Assembly (NCBI GenBank): GCA_034509735.1
Contig: JACGWO010000004.1
Coordinates: 20,441,395-20,505,394, forward strand
Direction of reading: 5' to 3'
Source: Sesamum alatum
Lineage: Eukaryota > Streptophyta > Magnoliopsida > Lamiales > Pedaliaceae
Length of the DNA stretch: 64,000 nt
The number at the start of each line of letters is the position of its first letter. Positions within the stretch are counted from its first letter, which is position 1. This document shows, in pieces, positions 1 through 12,720 of the stretch. The translations under genes were made by a program, and so were the position numbers. A model generated the notes under the pieces. It was not told where the DNA came from. It ran no database searches and was given only the letters and a program-made list of their open reading frames with translations.

Positions 1-773
1 TATTTAATTTGATTAAATACAAGTCCAAAAACATAAAGGTCCAAGTCCATTTTTCATGCAAGTTGAAGCTAGTTAAGGAGGAGTTTCAACTCCTCCACAT
101 GTGTACATGATATGCACGAAATTTTGCTGATTTGTGGGTGGTTTTTTCTTGCTATCATGTGTAGTGGATGCGCTAGAAGTGTGTGTATGTGGAAGTTTCC
201 TTGGAGGTTAGTTATGTAGGTGGTTTTTTGAACACTACATTCTACATACACAAAACTACTTTGCCAAACATTATTCACTTAACTTGCTTCATTTCTGCTG
301 GAGCTTTTAGGCCAAAAAACTCTTTGAAATTCTCTCTTTTTGTGTTCATACTTCTTAGAGAAGATTGAAGAAAAACATTCCAAGGTACACTAATTGATAG
401 TGCTTTCTTTGGAATTGTTTCTTCTTCTTTGTTTCTATTTTTTATCTAGCAATAGAGTAGAAATAAACCCAATGTTTCTATTTTCTATCTGAGCTCTCAA
501 GTGGACGAACGAAGAAGAAAAAGAAAGGAACAACGCACGAACCCGTTCGACATAAACGAACAAAGGTTGGTTTTCTTTTACATTTTATGTACCTTTGTTC
601 TTCTCCTTTTAAGCCACATGTCCAGCATGTTTTCTTTTGTTATTTATGCTTTGACAAACACCGAACGCCCGGGAATTTCAAAGGGAACACCCCTTTGAAT
701 CCGGTTTAAATTATGTCTTAAATTTATATTTTTACGTTTTCGTCTTGTTACCGGGCTGTACCCGATTCTTTTA
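1..773 (+). repeat. 5' LTR of element A (3' part only)
   Basis: The sequence matches the last 775 bp of the 3' LTR at 10280-11054 and ends CCCGATTCTTTTA, where the 3' LTR has CCCGATTCTTTCA. The canonical CA end has therefore become TA. It is followed directly by a tRNA-iMet PBS. Confidence 0.92.
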
Positions 774-774
774 G

Positions 775-786
775 TGGTATCAGAGC
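775..786 (+). other. Primer binding site (tRNA-iMet) of element A
   Basis: TGGTATCAGAGC is complementary to the 3' end of plant initiator-Met tRNA, the usual Copia primer. It lies one base after the 5' LTR. Confidence 0.93.
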
Positions 787-1040
787 CTGGTTCGGTGTTG
801 TGGGTTTAAGGATTTACATGTTATAATGTGTAAAGCATGTTTGAACGTGTTTAAAATGCTTTTGGAAAACATGTTTTACGGTTTTTCTAGCATGACTAAA
901 CCTATGAAAATATGTGTTAATTTTGCTTTTGAAATTATGGATATCCATGCATTTTATGAGAATTTGATTTTTTGTAAATGGATGTTTATATTTCAGTTTT
1001 ATAGCAGAAATTTAAAAAAAAAATGAAAAAACGTTCAGCA

Positions 1041-1190
1041 GCTGTCTGTTTGTGCTGCCTGCCGGCCGGTCATTAGGCCAGTAGGCGCGCAGGCTGGGCG
1101 CACGCGCCCGCTGGCCATGCATGCTGGCGGGCAGCGCAGGCAGCTGGGCGCGCATGCGACCGGCTGTCGGCCGTTCTGGGACATTTCGGC
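1041..1190 (+). other. GC-rich block in the leader of element A
   Basis: An island of GC-rich, CpG-rich sequence lies in an AT-rich leader about 260 bp after the PBS. It includes the imperfect palindrome around GCCCGCTGGCCATGCATG and GGCGGGC (about 1105-1132). Elements B (25850-26130) and C (46960-47412) have equivalent blocks at the same place, so it belongs to the family. I see no credible coding content: several frames are open only because of the composition. Confidence 0.7.
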
Positions 1191-1774
1191 CGTTTTGCAT
1201 CATTTTTCGGGAAAAATTCAATTTTCTGATTTCTGTTGTTTTCTGAATGTGATTAATTTTGGCATATTTTAATTTTAGTTAAATTTGATTTTTCTAAAAT
1301 TACTTTTTGATGCCATAGATTATTTTGGAAATAGTTTCCAAACTAAAATTGTTTATACATTGGATGTATCAGTGATATCCATTTTTTCAATTGCATTATT
1401 AATGTATTATTTTCTGCACTTAATTATGTTTATTGTAAGATATTGGATATATTGTAATAAATACATGGGATGTATTTATTTGTTGGCATATTTATATTTG
1501 ATGTATATGTGTTTTATTGTTGTTGTTTTTTATTTGATAAACAATAAGGATGATCACTAGCCCTTTTTAGCCTATATATGGTTTAATTTATTGTTGGGTG
1601 AGGCCTGCGTGCCTCTTTATTTTTCTTCTCTCTATCGTTTTTAGCCTTGAAATAATAAGATTTTCTTCCTCTCTATTAATGTACTCCCCTCGACTTATGA
1701 TTGGGCTTTCTTTTAAGTTGTAATGAGAGTAGATTGGGTTGTGAGGCTTTTATTTATTAAATGTAAGCTTCCAA

Positions 1775-3998
1775 TGTTAGAATAGGTGACCAGAAAGCCA
1801 ATAGGTTTGACGATTTGTAACCTATTTGACAACTTGATGTAAATGTAATATTGTTATGTGATGAATAAAATGAGTGTTCGCCACTACTGGTGTCTACTTT
1901 GTTGTGCTCATTTTACATATGTTAACATGGTGTTTTACTTATATCACAACAAAGCCAACAGACCACGGTTAACAACTCATGCAGTTGGACCACGCATTGG
2001 ATGGTGATCATGAAACCAACTGATTGAGAGTTGGATCTGAAACGTTCCAAGTCGAGGACCTCGAGACAGGGCATCGAGAGTCCTATTGAGACTTGCAACA
2101 AGAGTCGTGTTCATTGGATGAGTGTCATGTTTCATCCGCGACAGGCGTGGGGCGCTTACACGATCTTGATGGGTTGGTCGACTGGGGTCGAGCCGACTGG
2201 ACTGACTCGCGGGGATCATCATATGGAAGCCTTGGAGGCTTGGTCGGTATGATTGGATTTCCCCGATTTTGATAGTACGGGAATAGTCCTCAGACTTGAG
2301 GAATCATGGCAGTCACGTGCACAGGACGGCTGTATCTTGGATCTGGCGAGAGGTGATCATTCTGTAAGATGATCATTATAAGCCTTGTCCAGTGCAGTCA
2401 GAATGTGTTGCGAGGACGGTGGATTCCAAGAAGAGGATCCGTCCCCTGTCACTAAGTGATAGAGGTATCTCCTATGCACTCGGAGACACGTCCATGTTGT
2501 TTAAAGCTGTGGCCACAGTGGTTGGTCGAACAGAGAATGGTTTCCTGTGTCGACGCAATGAAGTATACATAGTCTTGAATATTAAGCATAGATGCCTAGT
2601 CAAGGATGGAAACCGACGGCCAATTCCATACCCTAGACTAAAGCCGGGAGAAGATAGACGGAAGGACCGTACCCATACAAAATCTGCACCTAAATGTTCA
2701 CGCCAACATTCACCTAGTCTCTAGTGCCATGGACCGTTGCTAGACGGCCACCCATGGTAACGGGCCCTTGTGGGACACGGGCCCAAGTCTAGTTGAGGGT
2801 GAACCTAAAGGGTCACACACAAATCACCGAGAAAGTTGAGAGATTGACTTGCAGTCAATCTTGAATGATGAATAAGTAATTGGATTACTTAGGGGATAGT
2901 CCATTGGATGGACGCGGTATTGTATCGGGCCCTCGTTTAATCGGTAAATTGAATTTGTCGATTAAATATGGAAAGTTGAGATGTTGGATCTTTTGATAGA
3001 TTAAAAGACCAATGGGAATAATTTAAGTGGACATTAAATTGGATTTAATTTTGGGTTCGTCGTAATTGGATTACGATAAAACTCGGTCCGTTAAATTTTG
3101 ACCCGAGAGGAGAAATAATTCCTATTTTGGAATAGAAATAAGTTGGACTTCTTCCCACAAAGAGCATGGCCGAAAATGCTCCCTTGGAGGAAGCTAAAAT
3201 CAGCCATGCTTCATGCAAGGTGGTAGTTGACTTGTCTCTTTTGGAAAGAGACAAATCTACTCCAATCAAGCCTTTCCCTTTTAGTATGATTTGATCATAC
3301 CTTAAAAGTTGGTAGGCTTGATTGAAGAATTAATGGTAATTGATTGGGATGTATCTAGACATCCTTGGATGAACCTAGACACATTCCAATAATCACATTA
3401 ATTATGTACATATATGAGTATATACAACACCTTGTAATGTAAGAATTATAATTCATCTTTTCTAGGAAAAGTGAAGTAAAAAAAAATTCGGCCCCTCTCC
3501 TCTCTCACTCTCGGCCATCTCTCTCCCTCTCCCACTTGTGTTCTTCACTTGATTTTGAATCAAAAGGAAGAATAAAGTAGGTTTAAGAGAACACTAACTC
3601 ATAGTGTTTTTCTCTTGAACCGATTCCTTCCTAGACCCGTTTTCTTCTAGCAAAGGAAACGTGCGTTTCTTCCGGTGTGAGGTGGATCACCTTTGGAGAA
3701 TCCATACGTTTGGATTTCGTGAGCATTCCGGAGAAGGAACAACGCAAGTAGCCGCACATACGTAAAATCATCAAAGGTAATGGTTTTACTACGCTTTTAT
3801 AGTTTTAACTTTTCATCTACGCTTTTATGTGTTATATGTATGTTGTAACATTAATACATTCTACATCGAATGCCCGGTTGAGCACCCAAGGGTACACCCC
3901 TTGGGATTTCGCTTTATATGCGATTTAGTTTAAATTACGTATTGATTTACGCTTTCTCGCTTTTGCTCACGCTCCCGGGCGGATCCGCTTGTCCTTCA
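1775..3998 (+). mobile_element. Solo LTR of the same Copia family nested in element A's leader
   Basis: It starts TGTTAGAATAGGTGACC and ends GTCCTTCA, length 2224 bp. It is flanked by the perfect 5-bp target duplication TCCAA (1770-1774 and 3999-4003). There is no internal region or second LTR, so it is a solo LTR left by LTR-LTR recombination. Removing it restores a leader resembling the equivalent stretch of element B near 28610-28690. ORF-like stretches inside it (for example 2392-2724) are not genes. Confidence 0.93.
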
Positions 3999-4003
3999 TC
4001 CAA

Positions 4004-4921
4004 GGCGATGAAGGTCCTGTGGATGGAACCCATGATGGAAGGTCAAGAAGAACAAAGGAAGGATTTTTACAAGGCCCCATTAGAATGGTAATGGGATGTA
4101 AATATTATAATAGTGTAGGTCTATCCTAGTTTTACCATAGATCCACTACGGGCTCGATGGATCCCTTAGGAATGGGCTTGCGATCATCCTAACAGGGGTG
4201 TGCTAGGCTTGTTTTGCATGTGCTTAAGTTTTTTTTGCTTTGATGTATGGTGTGTTTGGAATGCATCTTATTACACTATATGTATAAATCTTGAGCATGA
4301 AAAATACTAATAATGATGAGGTCTCGGTCTTAATAAAATTATTAACAATCACTTGGATGGTCCAAGTAAATATTAGGCCCAAAATGGAATGAAATTAAAT
4401 AGTTTGATTATTCCAAGCCTTCCATCCGTAATAACGTAATGAGGAAGCTATTTGCATCTAAAGCGTGGTCTCACGAGTCGTGGTACGTTTTGGAATGAAA
4501 GAAAGCTGCATTATTGTTACGAACAAAGGAATATGATCCTGTTTTCCTGTCTCACGAGTCGTGGGGTCGACAATTGAGATATGATTTGGTTGATGGGTCG
4601 GGCCTAACACCGAAGTAACATGATTCGCTTGGAGTCCTCAGAATCATGTGAAAGAGGTGAGTCAAAATATCTTGGGAATCTCATTGGATGAGAATGGTAT
4701 TGGATACCTCCCACAAAGCTTTTCCTATGTGAATCATAAAAGCGGGGCATGGAGAATTACTTTTGTGGATCCCCCACTAGGAAATGGTTTCTTGAAACCC
4801 CACTTGAGAGTGGTGAGCTTTCGTAGAAATAGTGGGAGGGTTAATGACTATAGACCATGTCATAAACTTGAATTAATATTACAATTCGTTTGGTAATTTC
4901 TACTTTACATTTTGAATGTAG
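4004..4921 (+). other. Element A leader between the nested LTR and gag
   Basis: This is untranslated leader, homologous to 28603-29375 plus 30854-31082 in element B and, reversed, to 45438-46260 in element C. It carries two copies of the short motif TCTCACGAGTCGTGG (near 4470 and 4551), also present in B and C. No ORF is conserved across the three copies. Confidence 0.75.
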
Positions 4922-5767
4922 ATGTCTAAGAATCCATTATCTATGATTATGGAGACTAACAAGTTTAATGGAATGAACTACAATGATTGACTGCGTAATT
5001 TGAGGATTGTCCTCGATTACGAAAACCAAGCTTATGTTCTAGATAAGCCATTTCCCGTAACCTTGCCGGAAGGTTCCTCGCAAGAAGATGTTTGACGTTT
5101 GAAAAATGGCATGAGGATGACCGTAAGGTACGCAGCATCATACTGGCATCCATGACCAATGAGACCCAGAAGCAATATGATAAGCTAGACCATGCCAACG
5201 CGATAATTCTCCACTTATAGGATATGTATGCAGTTCTGGATAGGCATATTAGATATGCAGCCACAAAAGCATTTTTCGGCACCAAGATGACTGAAGGATC
5301 CTCTGTACATGAACATGGGATCAAGATGCTCTCCCTTGTGGAAAAACTCGAGGATCTCAAAGGTGGGATTGATAATGATACATATATAGATGTGATCCTA
5401 CAGTCTCTTCCTCCCTCTTACGACCCTTTTGTCATGAATTACAAAATTAATGGGCTTGAGAAGTCCATACACAAGTTGATCAACATGTTGACCCAGTTCG
5501 AAGCAACGACCAAAAGGTTTGCGCCGGCGATACTGGTTAGGGAGGCTTCAACCTCTAAGGCGAAAGGCAAGAGGACCGGATGCTGGAAGAGGAAGAAGGG
5601 AAAGGTAAAAGCTGCTGCTAGCGCTCAGAGCGCTCTTGTTGCCCCAGTGGGGATGGGCAAAGGAAAGGGAAAGATTAGACCGCAGCAATCAAGGACAAAT
5701 GATGTCTGCATGCATTGCCATGCAAAAGGGCATTGGAAGAGGGATTGCCCCAAGATCCTCTCCAATT
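4922..5767 (+). pseudogene. Copia gag, broken (element A)
   Basis: This is the nucleocapsid and capsid precursor, which would form the cytoplasmic virus-like particle. The start ATG at 4922 is the one conserved with element B (31083) and element C (45437, minus). An early TGA at about 4988 (an expected Trp codon), plus frameshifts before 5224, disrupt the first third. From 5224 the frame is open for 181 codons and ends with a lysine-rich stretch and a CCHC zinc knuckle, C-x2-C-x4-H-x4-C, at about 5709-5750 (residues CMHCHAKGHWKRDC). The zinc knuckle binds genomic RNA. The stop at 5767-5769 separates it from the protease frame, which begins 3 bp further on. Confidence 0.88.
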
Positions 5768-5772
5768 AAGGT

Positions 5773-7337
5773 ATGTTTATTATTGAGGTTAATATGATTA
5801 CTAATTCTGCTTCTTGGGTATTGGATATCGGCTGTGGAGCTCATATCTGCAATGATTTGCAAGGGCTGGAAAGAAGCAGAAAGCTAAGTAGGGACGAGAT
5901 CGTGCTAAGGCTAGGTGACGGCAAGGCTATTGCTGCTGAAGCTGTAGGTCTAGTCCACTTAGTTGTTAGTGATCATGTTAGGTTAGAATTAAAATATTTC
6001 TATTATGTACCTAGCATGATCAAGAATATCATTTCAATACTATTGTTGGACAATGCTGGTTTTGAGCTCATGATCAATAAAAACTGTTTTTATTTGATGA
6101 AGAATGGTTCTTCACATCTGCTAGGTAAACTTCATAATGGTCTTTATATTCTTCAACAATGTGATTTGATCATGACTGCTCAAAACAAACAAAAAATGGA
6201 TAATCAAGAAAACACACAGATTTGGCATGCAAGGTTAGGTCACATCTCTCAGGACAGGATTAGGAGGTTGGTGGACTCAAAGAGTCTAGAAATAGATGAT
6301 TTGGACCATCTACGGGCCTGCGAGTCTTGTCTAAAAGGGAAAATGATCAAGAAGCCCTTTGTTGGACAAAGCATGCTGGCTAGTGGTTTATTGGATTTGA
6401 TCCATTCATATGTCTGTCGCCCACTAAATACACAGGCCAGAGGAGGGTTTGCTTACTTCATAACTTTTACCGATAATCACTCACGGTATGGTTATGTTTA
6501 CCTTATGAGGTCCAAGTCTGACGCATTTGGAAGGTTTAAAGAGTTCAGGCTTGAAGTTGAAAACCAAACTGGTCGCAAAATTAAAGCCCTTCAGTCGGAC
6601 TGAGGTGATGAGTATTTGAGTGGGGAATTCTTGGATTACCTAAAAGAGAATGGGATTCTCTCTCAGTGGAATCCTCCTAGAACACCACAACTGAACGCCG
6701 TCTCTGAAAGGAGGAATCAAACCTTGTTGGACATGGTTCGATCCATTATGAGTTTTACCAAACTGCCCTTATCCTTCTTGGGTTATGCTCTTGAGACCGA
6801 GGCCAAGTTATTAAACATGGCGCCTTATAAGGCTATGGCCCAGACGCCATATCAGATATGGCATGGCAAGCCTGCTTCCTACAAGTACTTGAGAGTGTGG
6901 GGTAGCCCTGCATACATCAAGAGACTAGTGGGAGATAAACTGGACTCGAGGTCTAGTTTGTGCAGGTTCGTGGGTTATCCTAAGGAAACTACGGGGTATT
7001 ATTTTTATGATCTTTCTGAGCAAAAGGTTTTTGTCTCGAGAAATGCAATGTTCCTGGAAAAGGGTTTTCCAGCAGATACCCGTTGTGAGGAATTGCTCCT
7101 TGAGGAATCAACTGAGGCAATACCTCAAATAGATGTAGCGACGTCATCTGCACTTGTAGTTCCCACTGACGATATTCCTGTCCTCCGAAGATCGACTACA
7201 GTTTTCCATCAACCTGATAGGTATGGGTTTCTGGGTCTGATCGGTCAGTTGGACAATGTCCAAAGACCTACGGAGAAGCGATATCGGACATTGATTCGAG
7301 AAAATGGGTTGAGGCCAAGAAATCCGAAATAGACTCT
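5773..7337 (+). pseudogene. Copia protease and integrase region, broken (element A)
   Basis: The aspartic protease active site at about 5820 reads LDIGCG, where element B has LDTGCG, so the catalytic D-T-G has become D-I-G. The GAG-pre-integrase HHCC finger follows (WHARLGHIS at about 6223, CESC at about 6317). In the integrase core the first catalytic Asp codon is replaced by TAT (Tyr) at 6409-6411. The second Asp is present but is followed at 6601-6603 by TGA where CGA (Arg) is expected, a typical methylated-CpG transition. The third acidic residue is retained (VSERRNQ, about 6700). A frameshift near 7265-7290 moves the end of the region into the RT frame. Confidence 0.9.
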
Positions 7338-8811
7338 ATGAGTTCAAACAAGGTTTGGACCTTAGTAGATCCAAGTGTCAAGCCCGTTGGGTGTAAATGG
7401 GTCTACAAACGTAGGCTTGGAGCTGATGGGGAGGTGACTACCTTAAAGGCTAGACCTGTAGCAATAGGTTATACTCAGCGGCAAGGGGTCGATTTTGAGG
7501 AAACCTATTCACCCGTAGCCATGGCCAAGTTAATTCGGATTATACTTGCCATAGCTGCATGGTATAACTATGAAATATGGCAGATGGACGTGAAAACGGC
7601 CTTCCTTAATGGATTTGTTGAGGAAGAGATCTATATGGATCAGTCGGAGGGTTTCACATCTGTTGGAGAAGAGCATAAGGTCTGCCATCTCCAAAGGTCC
7701 ATGTATGGTCTCAAACAAGCTTCTCGAAGTTGGAATATCCATTTTGATGAAGTCATACAGGGTTATGATTTCATGAAGAACGAGTTTGACCCTTGTGTAT
7801 ACAAGAAGACCAGTGGGAGCTCGGTTGCGTTCCTAGTGCTTCATGTGGACGACATCTTACTCATTGGGAATGATGTAAAGATGTTACGTGACACTAAATC
7901 ATGGTTGTCCACTCAATTCTCCATGAAGGATTTGGGTGATGCTTCCCACATCCTAGGCATCAAGATTATCCGGGATAGATCTAAAAGGATGTTAGGCATG
8001 ACCCAAACCTCGTAGACTGAGAAAGCCTTAAAGAGATTCAAGATGGACAACTCCAAACGAGGATTCCTTCCTATGAGGCATTGGGTTAAACTGTCCAAGA
8101 AGCAGTCTCCTAAGACTGATGAGGAAGTTAGAAGGATGTTGGACATCCTCTATGCTTCAGCCGTAGGCAGCATACAATATGATGTGGAGTGCACAAGGCC
8201 TGATGTCGCGTTCGCTTTGAGTTTAACGAGCAGATATCAGGTTTATGCCGGTGAGGCTCACTGGACTGCAGTCAAGACCATTCTTAAGTACCTGAGAAGG
8301 ACTGAAGATATGTTCTTGGTTTACGATGGTGGAGAGTTGATTCTGGAACACTACAGTGACGCTAGCTTCCAGTTTGATGAGGACGATGCCAAGTCTCAAT
8401 GTGAATTTGTATTCAGCTTGAATTGTGGTGTGGTGGCTTGGAAAAGTTCCAAGCAGGATACCACAGCTAATTCCACCACGAAAGCTGAGTACATAGCAGC
8501 TTCAGAAGCAGCAAAGGAGGCGGTTTAGATGAAAAATTGCATCCAAGAGAGGTGTAGTGCCTAGCATTTCCGAGCCAGTAGTTATCTTCTGTGATAACAA
8601 GGGGGCTATAGCGCAAGCGAAGGAACCGAGATCTCACCACCGATCCAAACACATTGTTAAACGCTACCATCTGCTTAGAGAGATGGTGGGAAGAGGAGAC
8701 ATTCGGATGGACCGACTCACATCGGTAGAAAATACAGCAGATTCATTGACCAAGCTAGTGTCGCGAGTTGCTCATACTCAGCATCTGTGGAAGATGGGTT
8801 TGAGGTCATGA
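7338..8811 (+). pseudogene. Copia reverse transcriptase and RNase H, broken (element A)
   Basis: The RT is well preserved from KVWTLVDP (7353) through KTAFLNGFVEE, but the polymerase box reads HVDD instead of YVDD (CAT at 7842-7844), which should cripple catalysis. An in-frame TAG lies at 8013-8015. The RNase H domain follows, with YSDASF (about 8352) and STTKAEYIAASEAAKEAV (about 8474-8525). It ends at a TAG at 8526-8528, with a frameshift near 8545. The C-terminal tail (FCDNKGAIAQAKEP, HHRSKHI, DSLTKL) continues in another frame to 8811. The PPT follows within 30 bp. Confidence 0.92.
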
Positions 8812-8830
8812 CTAATTGGCTTTAGGGTCA

Positions 8831-8840
8831 AGTGGGAGAT
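8831..8840 (+). other. Polypurine tract of element A
   Basis: AGTGGGAGAT lies directly before the 3' LTR. It would prime plus-strand DNA synthesis. The same tract is found in B (35104-35115) and, reversed, in C (41553-41564 and 50223-50234). Confidence 0.88.
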
Positions 8841-11054
8841 TTTTAGAATATGTGACCAGAAAGCCACTTAGATTGGCCTTGATGTAATCTATTTTTGACA
8901 ATATCATTGTAATTGTAATATTGTTATATGAATAAAGTGAGTATTCATGTTTGGCAGTTCCATTTTTTGTGCTCGCTATTTATGTTTATTCTATTAACAT
9001 CACAACAAAGCCCATAGGCCAAACGTACAACCCATGTAGTTGGACTGCGTATTGGATGGCGGCTATGAAACCAACTTCTAAGGGTTAGGTCTGAAACATT
9101 CCAAGTCGAGGACCTCGAGACAGGGAATGAGAGTCCTATACAGACTTTCACTAAGGATTGCGTTCATTGGATGAGTGTTTCATCGGCGACAGATGTTGGA
9201 GGTTTATGCAATATTAGTGGGTTAGTTGGCAAGGGTGTCAGTTGACTGAACTGACTCGCGGGAATCGCCATATGGAAGCCTTGGAGGCTTGGTTGGTATA
9301 ACAGGCATTTCCGGCTCCAATAGTACGAGATTAGTCCTCGAAATTGAGGAATCATGGCAGTCACATGCATATGATGGTTGTATCTAGCATCTCGCAAGAG
9401 ATGTCTGTATCTGGGATACGTTCACCATAAGCCTTATACAGTGCAGTCAGCATATGTATTGAGGACGGTGGATTCCATGATAGGATCCGTCACCTGTCAG
9501 TATATGACAGTCGAGTCTCCTATGCGCTCTGAGGCAATTTAAACTCTTATAAGTTTGTGGCCACAACGATTGGTCTTGTAGGGAATGGTTTCCTAAGTCG
9601 ATCGATAGAGTAAACGTGTCTCGAGTTATTCAGCATAGTTGTCTAGTCCAGGATGGGAACCGACGCTCAATTCCATACCTTAGACTTAGATTAGAAGATG
9701 GATGATGGAAGGATCATACTTGTATGGAACTCGGGAGCCTAAATATTCGTGCCATCATTTACCTAGTGTCTAGTGCCATGGACCGTTGCTAGACAACCAC
9801 CCATGGTGCCGGGCGTTTTTTTCAATTAATGGTTAATCGGAAAATAGTTAATTGAATTGAATTTAATTGACCAATTTTGTTTGACACAAGCCCAAGTCTA
9901 GCTTAGGGTGAACCTAATGAGTCACACACATATCACTTTGGATTTGGCGGAATTAATTTGGAATTAATTCTAGAAGAAGCGAATAAAATTTAATCGAATT
10001 AAATTTATTCAAGAGAGAAAATAAATGATTGGATCATTTATTGAGTAATCCATTTGATGGATGGTCCAAGAATTAATTAATTGGATTAGTTAGTTTTTTG
10101 GACTAAGAACCTTTAAATTAATTGGATTAATTTATCGAGTTTTCGCTTGAATAGTTGATTGGATCAATTATCTTAATTTGGACTTATGTTTATTTAATTA
10201 GATTAAATAAATAATTGGGCTTCAATTGGATTGAAATTAATTAGAATAATTAATGCCCAATGGATACATGTTTGGACTTTATTAATTTGATTAAATACAA
10301 GTCCAAAACATAAAGGTCCAAGTCCATTTTTCATGCAAGTTAAAGCTAGTTAAGGAGGAGTTTCAACTCCTCCACATGTGTACATGATATGCACGAAATT
10401 TTGCTGATTTGTGGGTAGTTTTTTCTTGCTATCATGTGTAGTGGATATGCTAGTGTGTGTATGTGGAAGTTGCCTTGGAGGTTACTTATGTAGGTGGCTT
10501 TTGGAAAACTACATTCTACATACACAAAACTACTTTACTAGACATTATTCACTTAACTTGCTGGTGCTTTTAGGCCAAAAAACTCTCTGAAATTCTGTCT
10601 TTTGGTGTTCATACTTCTTAGAGAAGATTGAACAAAAATATTCAAAGGTACACTAATTGATAATGCTTTCTTTGGAATTGTTTCTTCTTCTTTGTTTCTA
10701 TTTTCTATCTAGCAATAGAGTAGAAATAAATCCAAAGTGTGGTGTGGAACGCATTAGAGGAGTTCTACTTTGAGCTCTCAAGTGGACGAACTAAGAAGGA
10801 AAAGAAAGGAACAACGCACAAACGCGTTCTACATAAACGAACAAAGGTCGGTTTCCTTTTACATTTTATGTACCTTTGTTCTTCTCCTTTTAAGCCACAT
10901 GTCCAACATATTTTCTTTTGTTATTTATGCTTTGACAAACACCGAATGCCCGGGAACTTCAAAGGGAACACCCCTCTGAATCCGGTGTAAATTATGTCAT
11001 AAATTTACGTTTTTACACTTCTATTGCGTTCCCGGGCCGTACCCGATTCTTTCA
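8841..11054 (+). repeat. 3' LTR of element A
   Basis: The LTR is 2214 bp. It starts TTTTAGAATATGTGACC, with the terminal TG mutated to TT, and ends CCCGATTCTTTCA. Its last 775 bp match window positions 1-773. It then abuts the Gypsy-type sequence TTGCCCCCC. Confidence 0.92.
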
Positions 11055-12720
11055 TTGCCCCCCTCGGTAGAAGGGTACTCCTGTGGCTTCAGGGAGGCCT
11101 CCTCTAAACGAGAATGCAGACTCTGCAACTTGGATCTCAGATGGGCCAAGTTGGCCTCCTACCTACGCTCCTTCACCCTGCTCACCTTCTCTAGCTCCTC
11201 CAACCGCTTCTTGGCCTTTTCTGCTGCAAGCCCCCCACGCTCCAGCCAGCTAAATAGACCACCTGCCAATAAGGTCGCCTGCATACCAACAGGCAGGTCA
11301 GGTACACAATTCATTGCGTATACATCACATACTTTGAAATTTCGCTTACCTTGCCAATATAGGAGGCCAACAAATTTAGAGCTTGAGGACATGGCAGAGA
11401 ATCAACATATGCCTGGTCCATAGGGGAGGGAAGCCCCTTCAGGTAATCAGTCGCCCTGTTGCTCTCACCTTTCTCTTAGAGTAGGGAATAGCCCTCACCG
11501 GCCCCTATAGGGTCCTTTTTGTTTTTACCTCAACAGGCTGGGGCATGACCATTCATACGGCGTGTTTGGGAGCAGGAGGAGCCAAAACAATGTTCAGCCC
11601 CTTGGCATGCTTGGGGGGTGTGGGTAGGAGTCAGCCTGATGCTTCCCTTTGGGATCTCCGGTGGAAGCCAAGCTGGCCGGAGTAGAGGAAGGACTCTTCA
11701 CAGCAGGGCACTTAGCAGAGGAGCCCCCCCTGATGGCTTGCCGTCGACTGAATCTTTGTCCTGCAGTAGCTGGTTGAACATGTCATTTGCACGCAGGTAT
11801 GAAACAATAGGTTATTGCTAAACCATTGTTCGCAAAAATAAAACACTAGAACATAGGAAAATAGCAAAAATGTATTCCAACAGCCTGGTCACAAGCGACC
11901 TCTTTAGCACTTAGCCCATAGTGGGAAAGGAGGGCTAGGTGAACTAGCTCGCAGATGTCATATTGGGACATGTTCAAACGCTCTAGTAGACTTGGAAAGG
12001 AGCGAGGCGGTGGCGAATACCTAGGTAGCTCAGGAGGAAGAGGTACCTACGCATTAAGGAAACACCACGGAACGGGAGAGGAAACAAAGAAGTAATAACA
12101 TTTCCACTCTTTCACTTTCGAGTCAGACAGGAGGAACTGGGCATCCCCCTTGGAGGTAGAATAAAATAGCCCCACTCTGACCTTCTTCAACATGAAGAAG
12201 GAGTGGAACTGTGTAGCAGGATGGACCTCCCAAAATTTTTGACTAAGATGAAAAACCCGGCTAGGATACTAACAGACTTTAGCCCCAACTGACTTAAAGA
12301 ACTTGGATCAAAGAAGACACCTCGATGAAAAAGGAAGGAATCGAAAATCATAAACCCGCCTCTAATTAAGCCACATAAAGGCAGCAGAACCCATTAGGAA
12401 GGAGTGGGGACAAACTGTTGAAGCAAGGGCCTGAATCATCCAGTTATTAGGTATCACACACCTAGTCCGGAGATCACCTTGGTCTTTCTCCCTCACGGAA
12501 GATCGAAAAACCCTGAAAGACTTAGTGCCCATTGCCATTAGCCTATCTTATGTCGTTCTCCTCTCTGCTTTCGCTCTAGTGGACCTCCTTCTAGCACTAC
12601 TTACTTTCTCCCCTCCCGTACCCTTCCGCGAGTCAGAATGAGAAGACGCGGCTCTTCTTCATCCTCACCTCCAGACATCTCCGTGAGGTTAATCACAAAT
12701 TCATCTCTCATCCTCCTATC
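11055..12720 (-). pseudogene. Antisense gypsy-type ORF (Transposase_28-like), broken
   Basis: Reading minus, the part at about 12540-11890 gives broken frames with VCPHSFLMGSAAF, FMLKKVRVGLFY, SDSKVKEWKCYYFFV and PWCFLN. This is the pattern of the plant 'putative gypsy type transposon' domain (PF04195 type): a K.WK..FFFV core followed by a Trp-containing segment. After an intron-like gap (about 11880-11800) comes a low-complexity stretch, then a charged helical, probably coiled-coil C-terminus at 11392-11060 (AAEKAKKRLEELEKVS). Several stops interrupt the domain. The role of this protein in the retroelement is unknown. A 17-base C run at about 12725 marks the N-terminal side. Family assignment is from memory of the pattern, not from a search. 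Confidence 0.5.

Larger units (their letters stand above)
1..11054 (+). mobile_element. Ty1/Copia element A, complete except that its 5' LTR is cut by the window edge
   Basis: The layout is 5' LTR end (1-773), PBS (775-786), leader with a GC-rich block, a nested solo LTR (1775-3998), gag (from 4922), PR-INT-RT-RNaseH (to about 8811), PPT (8831-8840) and 3' LTR (8841-11054). The order PR-INT-RT-RNaseH defines Ty1/Copia. Positions 1-773 match 10280-11054 almost base for base, which fixes the LTR pair. The coding part has several nonsense codons and frameshifts, so the element is dead without help in trans. Its left TSD lies outside the window. The 3' LTR ends directly against a Tat-type Gypsy remnant, into which A apparently inserted. 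Confidence 0.93.

Noticed and set aside
775..786. tRNA-like sequences at 775 and 25619
   Set aside because: These are 12-bp primer binding sites complementary to tRNA-iMet; no tRNA gene body is present.
2031..2724. ORFs inside the solo LTR
   Set aside because: Not conserved in the other LTR copies, where the same positions carry stops and indels.
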